A stretch of 64,000 bases of DNA from Owenia fusiformis (taxonomy: Eukaryota > Annelida > Polychaeta > Sabellida > Oweniidae), in NCBI GenBank assembly GCA_903813345.2, contig CAIIXF020000005.1, positions 21,579,375-21,643,374 on the forward strand, written 5' to 3'. The notes under the pieces were generated by a model. The model saw nothing but the letters and a program-made list of their open reading frames with translations. It ran no database searches and was not told where the DNA came from. The translations under genes and the position numbers were made by a program. Positions 59,801 through 64,000 of this stretch are shown in pieces; within the stretch, counting starts at the first letter, position 1, and the number at the start of each line of letters is the position of its first letter.

Positions 59801-61333
59801 GAGCATACAATGTTTTTCAGTTTCAAGCAGGTTTTAGTACATTCTGACCAATTGTATTTTCAGACTTGTTCATTTCATGATTATGCAATACTGACCTACT
59901 TATCTGTTTAGCGTATCTTTAAATATGGATTTTGTTCAAATGTTATATGCTGATGCCCAGAGACAAGGGAGCTCAGATACCAGTTGATAGATTTGGTTCA
60001 AATTTTATATGTTGATGGTGAGGGACAAACACGCTCTGCTCAAGAAGGAATTTTCAAGATGGCTGCTGAATTTAAAAATGGCTGCCGTTTTTCGTTAAAT
60101 AACGTATTCTTTGATAACTCAAATATGAGTTGATGGATTTGGTTCAAATTTTATATGCTGAAGCTAAGAAATAAGGGACATCTGTTTCGGAAGAACTTTT
60201 TAAGATGACTGCTATTTATTAAAAAGGCCACTATTTGTCGTTAAAAATGTAATATTTGATAACCCAAATACCAGTTAACTACGGTATACCAGTTAACTAC
60301 GGTTCAAAATCTATATGTTCCTACCTAGAGACAAAGTAGCTCTGCTGAGAAGAAATTGTCAAGATGGTAGGTGAATTTCAAAATACCAGTGGACTTGGTT
60401 TAGATTTTATGTGCTAATACAAAGGAACTAAGGGGCTCTGTTAAGAAAAAAATTTTAAGATGTTTTTTTTATCAAAATATGTTTTGTTCAGTGGGATTTG
60501 CTACTCCGTGGAGTTGCTGTTTTTCAAGTAATAAGCAGTATTATGTATAACTATGAGGGTCATAACAAGAAACATAGTTATATAGTTTGAAAAATAAATA
60601 TGTTATGGTTTCCATTTTTTGTTGATGGCGTTCGGCTGTCGACATCTGTTACAAATGGCAGTTGATGACATTTTGGATGATAATGCCTTGTTTCGTTTGT
60701 TAAAATGTATATTATTTTTTCTTTGATTTAGCTGTAGAAGACACAAATGGAGGGGAAGTTGGTGAACCATCAGCTAAAAGATACAAACTGGAGCAGGATG
60801 GCAACACATACGTCTTTTCAGTACCTGGTATGTAATACTTAAGTCCCTAAAAGCTTATTTCCTATTGTCATCCCCACTATGCCTCATCATCCAATCATCT
60901 ACCTTGAAGGCTCCTCTGTCCTCCCCACTATTCCTGATCATCCAGTCATCAAGTCATCCCATCATCTGCTTTTGCTGCTATGTGTTAACTTTTTCATAAA
61001 GACTATGATTTTTTATCAGTCCAGATATTAAATAACACAACGGGCCATGAATGTGTTATTTTGTGTTCTCGTTAATGTAACGCTTATCCATTCCTACTAG
61101 TACTACCTTTACTTAAAAAAATGAACTTTTCTGAAATATGCTTGATTAATTTATAGATGGCACTACTGAAGAAGCCTTGAAGGAGCATCTGTCTATTGGA
61201 CAACATAACACAGTAACTAACACCAACACCAATATCTGTGTCAACAGGACATCACAAGCCATTGGAGAGAAAACTGATATCACACAGGCGTGGTTTACCA
61301 CCAGGGATGATAAAAATGTACTCCATAAAAAAG
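38616..61333 (+). CDS. DMTF1: DMTF1-like (cyclin D-binding Myb-like factor) N-terminal part, 3' incomplete
   Basis: Four exons join in phase: 38616-38888, 41772-41856, 60732-60827 and 61157-61333 (631 bases, 210 residues plus one base). It starts METDSNTVTQVGEIGEEST; residues 1-91 are strongly acidic. Then come VTGKETVRPTVLILSPDGKV, PSAKRYKLEQDGNTYVFSVP and finally TQAWFTTRDDKNVLHKKG, which resembles the segment just before the Myb repeats of vertebrate DMTF1/DMP1 (AWFTTKEDK...). The family is a nuclear transcription factor with three Myb-type repeats that binds D-type cyclins and, in mammals, activates ARF. The Myb repeats should be encoded beyond the window, since the last exon ends with one base of an open codon. 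The sequence shows GT/AG junctions and acidic activation-type composition; the identity rests on the last exon and on memory. GMEB-type factors were considered and fit worse. Confidence 0.75.
39200..39540 (+). repeat. Dispersed ~120-bp repeat (ggttcaaattttatatgctg family)
   Basis: Two or three rounds of 'tttgataactcaaaaaacag', 'ttggttcaaattttatatgc' and 'agacaaaggagctctgatca'. The same family returns as a longer array at 59930-60480 in intron 2. Confidence 0.7.
40329..41391. mobile_element. Non-autonomous hAT element, 1063 bp, exact 8-bp target duplication
   Basis: ATACATGT flanks both ends (40321-40328 and 41392-41399). Ends are TAGGGGTCACACGGTT on both sides, followed by many aaccgcggtt / gaaccgaaccg words. 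TAGGGGT-type ends with an 8-bp duplication are typical of hAT. It carries the 67-bp palindrome below and no coding sequence. Confidence 0.9.
40924..41076. repeat. 67-bp perfect inverted repeat with 19-base loop
   Basis: 40924-40990 and 41010-41076 are exact reverse complements (outer edge AATATGTATTACTTTCCTCA, inner edge GGTAGCAGCT). Perfect identity suggests recent origin or an assembly fold-back at a read end. Confidence 0.92.
41772..41856 (+). CDS. DMTF1: DMTF1-like coding exon 2
   Basis: 85 bases between acceptor ttcttttcag and donor G|GTAAGC, entering in phase 0 and leaving one base. Encodes ASGSEVTGKETVRPTVLILS and PDGKVTVT. Confidence 0.75.
41857..42829. other. Start of intron 2, no feature recognised
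   Basis: Unique-looking intronic DNA with no repeats matched elsewhere in the window. Confidence 0.45.
42830..42915. repeat. Hairpin repeat, GAGGGAAATACAATAT type, copy 2
   Basis: gggaaatacaatatatctac faces gatgtattgtatttac around gagggaacgtagggactgag. Its right arm is damaged. Confidence 0.7.
43185..43974. mobile_element. Mariner-like element, 790 bp, TA target duplication
   Basis: Ends read CAGGGTGTATCAAATAAAAC and CAGTGTGTATCAAAAAAAAA inward, with TA on each side (43183-43184, 43975-43976). Similarity continues inward for ~215 bp ('gcaccataaagccacgtctc'). Inside, the plus frame near 43425-43500 has SPDLNCCDFFFWSYLRS, resembling the mariner SPDLNP-DFFLW motif near the third catalytic acidic residue. 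A MTWTDERIF stretch lies at ~43598 in the wrong order for an intact transposase, so it is a rearranged relic. Confidence 0.78.
44022..44155 (+). repeat. GGGCAGATAT repeat, copy 3
   Basis: Same orientation and content as 11013-11160 (acttatattttcatcagcgg, then gggcagatat and atatctgcccgc). Confidence 0.75.
44190..44345. repeat. CCTCGGGACCTACGGCCCTCGG hairpin family, copy 2
   Basis: Outer arms aggatattgggattatccct and its complement flank the centre ccctcgggacctacggccct. The best-preserved copy in the window. Confidence 0.8.
44390..44530. repeat. Low-complexity A/T hairpin-like tract
   Basis: Alternating runs of A and T (aaaaaaattgaaaaaaaaaa, attttttgaaaatc) that can pair with one another. 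A weaker relative is at 50765-50835. Confidence 0.7.
44815..44935. repeat. Hairpin repeat, GGTTTTGGATATGGGGCATAT type
   Basis: ggttttggatatggggcata faces tataccccatatccaaaacc; the centre is a cctcgttccctctgggccct palindrome. Same design as the other CCTCGGG hairpins with a different stem. Confidence 0.8.
45045..45150. repeat. Hairpin repeat, GAGGGAAATACAATAT type, copy 3
   Basis: gatacagggtatatctgagg and its complement at the other end, centre cccaagggaccgtaggggcc. Confidence 0.8.
45230..47420 (+). repeat. Tandem array of ~270-460-bp units (six rounds)
   Basis: Each round has tttaaaacctctgtcgatag, 'gttcaacatcaatacagaaa', tcaaaagctcgcctattttc, aaaatggccgccatttttgt and 'cctagctttacaaataattt'. 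Rounds start near 45275, 45537, 45880, 46225, 46705 and 47035. A short tgtccgtccgtccgtgcgtc microsatellite leads in. Frames of 65-105 codons in it are repeat artefacts. Confidence 0.9.
47421..47929. other. No recognisable feature
   Basis: Intronic DNA between two arrays. Minus frames of about 60 codons have no domain. Confidence 0.4.
48578..49092 (+). mobile_element. 5'-truncated non-LTR retrotransposon fragment
   Basis: It interrupts the 165-bp array; the array text atctgattagt occurs on both sides (ending ~48577 and beginning ~49093), consistent with a target duplication. The 3' end is an AATAAATCAATACAATACA-type tail rather than pure poly(A). The fragment codes only for a reverse-transcriptase C-terminus. 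Confidence 0.7.
48587..48919 (+). pseudogene. LINE reverse-transcriptase C-terminal fragment with zinc motif
   Basis: The frame reads TQCLRCGRTTNDTVKHMIVE then CQFL, a C-x2-C...H...C arrangement like the zinc finger after the RT domain in many LINEs. The catalytic RT motifs are absent because of 5' truncation. The first codons derive from array sequence, so the apparent start is not real. The stop is followed by ~170 bases of 3' UTR. Confidence 0.7.
49318..49465. repeat. Left subterminal cluster of GGTGCATCGA words
   Basis: At least eight ggtgcatcga / tgcaccgat variants in both orientations (ggtgcatcgatcggtgcatc, gatgcaccgattgatgcacc). The high density of CG within an AT-rich setting is striking. 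Confidence 0.85.
50600..50710. repeat. CCTCGGG-type hairpin within the 7.4-kb element
   Basis: Arms tgatattaatatctcccgag and its complement (gagggaaatattgatatcat) around gaacgcagtgacag. Follows the same plan as 44815-44935. Confidence 0.75.
53009..53246. repeat. MITE-like repeat with GGCGTAG ends
   Basis: Left 'taggcgtagtcagggggatg' and right 'ctggctacgcccccgctgtg' are inverted relatives. The interior (agaaaagagctttaaaatgc, caaaacaaatctt) recalls the interior of the GGGTTTGTA foldbacks. Confidence 0.55.
54869..54949 (-). CDS. Possible terminal exon (26 codons), tentative
   Basis: On the minus strand an acceptor-like ttatcttccag is followed by an open frame VFINSWRRSVDGDDDNFDDE and VYIHFE before a stop. 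Its acidic composition is unlike the surrounding AT noise. No partner exon was established; a stretch near 55370-55530 also has an acceptor but is not open. It could be the last exon of a gene carried by the 7.4-kb element. Confidence 0.2.
   Translation of the reverse strand, partial: VFINSWRRSVDGDDDNFDDEVYIHFE
56474..56662. repeat. Right subterminal cluster of GATGCACCGA words
   Basis: At least ten related words (gatgcaccgagg, gatcgatgcatcgattaaat, cgttgcaccgatcgatgcgt). Counterpart of 49318-49465; frames across it are rich in Cys/Ser/Arg only because of the repeat. Confidence 0.85.
56685..57560 (+). repeat. ~165-bp unit array, block 2 with intervening sequence
   Basis: 56685-56735 resumes the unit interrupted by the 7.4-kb element, and 57420-57560 holds another unit (gtgacgaatcaatttcaaat, 'gggcattctgggtaaattgt'). 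The 680 bases between are not obviously related and contain no gene. Confidence 0.7.
57561..57994. other. No recognisable feature
   Basis: AT-rich intronic DNA; 'cgcaggcgcagcgctcccgc' near 57944 is GC-rich but isolated. Confidence 0.4.
57995..59116 (+). repeat. Recent tandem duplication, two 561-bp copies
   Basis: 57995-58555 and 58556-59116 are nearly identical (for example cctgtataat versus cctgcataat, gtcgagcg versus gtggagcg). Each copy also contains an internal ~125-bp repeat (gagcgattttgttcatattt, actataagcatggcacactg). The 64-65-codon minus frames are duplicated accordingly. Confidence 0.93.
59117..59929. other. Decaying repeat tail, then unrecognised DNA
   Basis: 59117-59240 continues the gagcgattttgttcatattt repeat. 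The remainder has a 104-codon frame (59597-59911) with no domain, so it is not called. Confidence 0.4.
59930..60480 (+). repeat. ~120-bp repeat array (ggttcaaattttatatgctg family)
   Basis: Four or five diverged rounds with 'tttggttcaaattttatatg', 'agacaaggga', 'gctctgctcaagaaggaatt' and 'aagatggctgctgaatt'. Relatives lie in intron 1 at 39200-39540. Confidence 0.8.
60732..60827 (+). CDS. DMTF1: DMTF1-like coding exon 3
   Basis: 96 bases between acceptor ctttgatttag and donor G|GTATGT. Completes the split codon from exon 2 and leaves one base. Encodes VEDTNGGEVGEPSAKRYKLE and QDGNTYVFSVP. The preceding intron is about 18.9 kb. Confidence 0.75.
61157..61333 (+). CDS. DMTF1: DMTF1-like coding exon 4
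   Basis: 177 bases between acceptor attaatttatag and donor G|GTATAA. Holds the family-diagnostic TQAWFTTRDDKNVLHKKG at its end. The intron before it is only 329 bases. No following exon was seen up to 64000. Confidence 0.8.
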
Positions 61334-61794
61334 GTATAACAAATCCCTCCAGTGTTCGCCTTAAAACTGTTTTTGCTCATTTTTATGAAAATTTGAGATC
61401 GAAGGTTGGACAGAAAAATCAAAAACAACTTATATATTATATTATATATTGGATATTAAATAGTTTCGAGGTAACTTTTACTGCAGCATGGTAGCAATGA
61501 AACATGATTTTAATCAAGATTTTAAAACTCACAAAGTTTTTTTCTTTCCTTAGTCGGAGTGTGTTTATATCCGCAAATCTGATTGGGTACAGGGGCTACC
61601 ACAGATTTGCAGTATCTTTGGGACTCAGAAATTTTGAATTGCTACTGCGAACACTGCCCTCTTTGTGTGCCATTTTTTGTTTTTAAAAGTTTTCTAATGG
61701 AAATATACGAGATATATTAAAATTATATTATATTATTATCCTCGTATTATTGAAGATTATCATGTCAACTAGACCTAAAACATACAGGGTGGTC

Positions 61795-62993
61795 CAAAAG
61801 AATGAACTGTTGCAACAGGCTATATTTCCCTTATTACCTGCAGGAATCCTTTCATATTTTTACGTGTTGTAGAGGAAGGTCTAAAATTTTTGTTTGTACC
61901 ATTCATTTTTCGAAGTCTTGAAAGGATAGGTATCGATATGGAGAACTGAATTCTACAATGTTTTTCTCTTAAACCAATCATTGAAAACATTCTGTAAAAA
62001 ACATGGTATTTTATGTAATGTTGACTGATTAACAACAATTTAATGCGAAAATTATTAAGAAATATTTGATATAACTGTTTTTGTTAACATTTTTTGTTTT
62101 TTTAGTGCAATTGTTTTTGCTCCTTTCTACCAATTCTTGAGAATGAAATAAAATGTCTTTCCGAACCTTGTTGGAACAAAATACCATATACAACATGTTT
62201 TTGGACCTCTCAATATTAAAGTTATACAAAGGAATTTTTGGTTCATTTTAAAAAAGTATTCAAAAAATTAAAACAAAATCCCCCCAAAATAGATAAAAAT
62301 CAAAAAAAACTTTTATTTCATTAACAAGATACTTTTTTAAAATGAACCAAAATATCCTTTGTACAATTACAATATTGAGAGACCTAAACATGTTGTGTTT
62401 ATGTCGTTTTGTTCCAATGAGGTTCGGAAAGATGTTTCATTTCACTCTGGAAACATGATACCAAGAACAAAACAAGTGTTTGATGTGTTTTTTAAAACAA
62501 TATAGATGATAGTATGTATATCTATTTCAAATTATATTGTTACCATTCAAAAGATGGCCATTCAATTGACAATTTGTAAGATTTTCAAAAATTTTTGATG
62601 ACTTGTTTAAGAAAAACGTGTGTTCAAAAAGTTCGCCATATCGATACCCAATCTTTGCAGAAATTATAAGCCCTAACGTAACATCACTGAAAATCGATGT
62701 GAACTTCAACATTTGCGATTCTTCAACCCTTCAACAATCTTCCTCTAAACTTATATCTCTCACTGTAAGCTTTTTTTAAGATCATTAAATGTGTTTCAAC
62801 AATTTCCGTGAATCACATTGGTAAAATTTTGCACAATATCTAATTTTAGTCATGTTTATTTAATTCTTGTAATTTCTGCAAGACTGAGCATAAATTATGG
62901 CATCAACAAAATTTTTAGACCTTTCTCTACAAGATGTTTGTAGGAAAATATAGCCTGTTGCAGGGGTTCACCTTTTTGGTTTGGCCCACCCTG
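61795..62993. mobile_element. Mariner-like foldback, 1199 bp, TA target duplication
   Basis: Ends read CAGGGTGGTCCAAAAGAATG and CAGGGTGGGCCAAACCAAAA inward, with TA outside (61793-61794, 62994-62995). The two halves are diverged inverted copies for almost their full length (for example 62155-62255 against 62325-62440). No transposase frame. It sits in the intron after DMTF1-like exon 4. Confidence 0.85.
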
Positions 62994-63428
62994 TAGATAG
63001 CTGTGGCTTATATTTTAAGTTAGCCAGTATTATCAAAATGTGATATGTGGAACTTTCTTTCTATTTCAATAATTTTTTGTTTGAAAAATTGTTAACCTTT
63101 TTGAAATAAGTCAGTTAAATTATGGTCAGTCCTTAAGAAGTTTACTCCTAATTATCCTGTGTATGTGTATGGGGGTTTGGAAAACAGGAATTTGCATTAA
63201 TTTTGAGATCTTTCTGAAGTATGGCTTTATTATGGGGCCCTCTAAGGGGCTTCCTATAGTTTTTGTCTATTGTTTTTGCTTCTTTTCTTTATTTTTATTA
63301 TTTTTATTATTAAACTGAGTCTATGAGTCTATTGCTTTTGTCACTTTTTATCATACCTAATAAAGGTATGATATTGTTGTCAGCTTGACGGGTGGGCGGC
63401 GGGTGGGCGGCGTCTCACTTTTCAGCTT

Positions 63429-64000
63429 GTCTACAGGTTTCCAGCCAAACCATTTGACAGATTCATCTGAAATTTTCAGGAATGTTTCTTTGTATCAAAG
63501 TTAAGAACTGATTAGTTTTTGGGCAATCTGGGTAAATTTTAAGATGGCCATTTTGGATTTTCCGTCCTAAAATCTTCACTTTCAAGATTTGTCTACAGGT
63601 TTCCAGCCAAACCATTTGACGGATTCATCTGAAATTTTCAGGGATGTTTCTACGTATCAAAGTTAAGAACTGATTAGTTTTTTGGCATTCTGGGTAAAAT
63701 TTAAGGTGGCCATTTTGGATTTTCCGTCCTAAAATCTTCACTTTCAAGACTTGTCTACAGGTTTCCAGCCAAACCATTTGACGGATTCATTTGTTTGAAA
63801 TTTACAGGGATGTTTCTACATATCAAAGTTAACAACTGATTAGTTTTTGGGCATTCTGGGTAAATTTTAAGGTGGCCATTTTGGATTTTCCGTCCTAAAA
63901 TCTTCACTTTCAAGACTTGTCTACAGGTTTCCAGCAAAACCATTTGACGAATTCATCTGAAATTTTCAGGGATGTTTCTACGTATCAAAGTTAAGAACTA
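63429..64000 (+). repeat. ~162-166-bp unit array, block 3, runs off the window
   Basis: gtctacaggtttccagccaa recurs at 63429, 63591, 63753 and 63919. Units share cattttggattttccgtcct and gattagttttttggcattct with block 1 (47930-49283) but differ at roughly one base in five. Preceded by gggtgggcggcgggtgggcg. Confidence 0.92.

Noticed and set aside
59597-59911. 104-codon frame in intron 2
   Set aside because: Hydrophobic, AT-driven composition, no domain and no splice support.
38616-61333. GMEB-type transcription factor as the identity of the host gene
   Set aside because: No SAND-domain residues are visible, whereas the AWFTTRDDK segment at the end of exon 4 fits DMTF1.

Overview
This is a eukaryotic, repeat-dominated stretch of genome. 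Real exons are short and spliced, with GT/AG junctions. The DNA is AT-rich, and the window contains a 500-base assembly gap, non-LTR and Ty3/gypsy retroelements, many inverted-repeat DNA elements and long tandem arrays. The gene families I recognise (a DMTF1-like Myb factor, an OTU plus cysteine-rich protein, and a multi-copy HEEADSR family) together with the repeat style fit a marine invertebrate such as a mollusc, hemichordate or lancelet. I cannot name the species.

Layout. 1-3.5 kb: unresolved AT-rich DNA and a 79-bp minisatellite. 3.6-8.2 kb: an OTU/cysteine-rich gene, now a pseudogene, split by a 3.2-kb element with ~280-bp terminal inverted repeats (TIRs) and an exact 9-bp target duplication (Mutator-like). 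9.4-14.3 kb: a 4.9-kb block bounded by 690-bp inverted arms. 15.1-17.1 kb: a decayed HEEADSR-family gene running into a 181-bp minisatellite. 18.4-20.4 kb: an intact-looking three-exon minus-strand gene for a 239-residue basic protein, flanked by identical 101-bp inverted repeats. 21.0-24.0 kb: an L1-like LINE on the minus strand with its poly(A) tail, running into the gap. 24.6-36.6 kb: degenerate G-rich repeats, large foldback elements, regularly spaced palindromes, a tRNA-like SINE head and a Ty3/gypsy integrase remnant.

The one clear host gene is on the plus strand from 38.6 kb to beyond the window: the N-terminal part of a DMTF1-like (cyclin D-binding Myb-like) transcription factor. Four coding exons (38616-38888, 41772-41856, 60732-60827, 61157-61333) join in phase. 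Intron 1 holds three DNA elements nested inside one another, each with an exact target duplication. Intron 2 is about 18.9 kb and holds a mariner-like element, several hairpin repeats, tandem arrays and a 7.4-kb TA-flanked element with subterminal repeat clusters. Intron 3 is short. The last, partial intron holds a mariner-like foldback and another array.

Apart from the DMTF1-like gene and the gene at 18.7-19.8 kb, everything coding here looks like mobile-element or multi-copy-family debris. Element identities rest on termini and target duplications read by eye. Family assignments come from memory of conserved motifs, not from a search.
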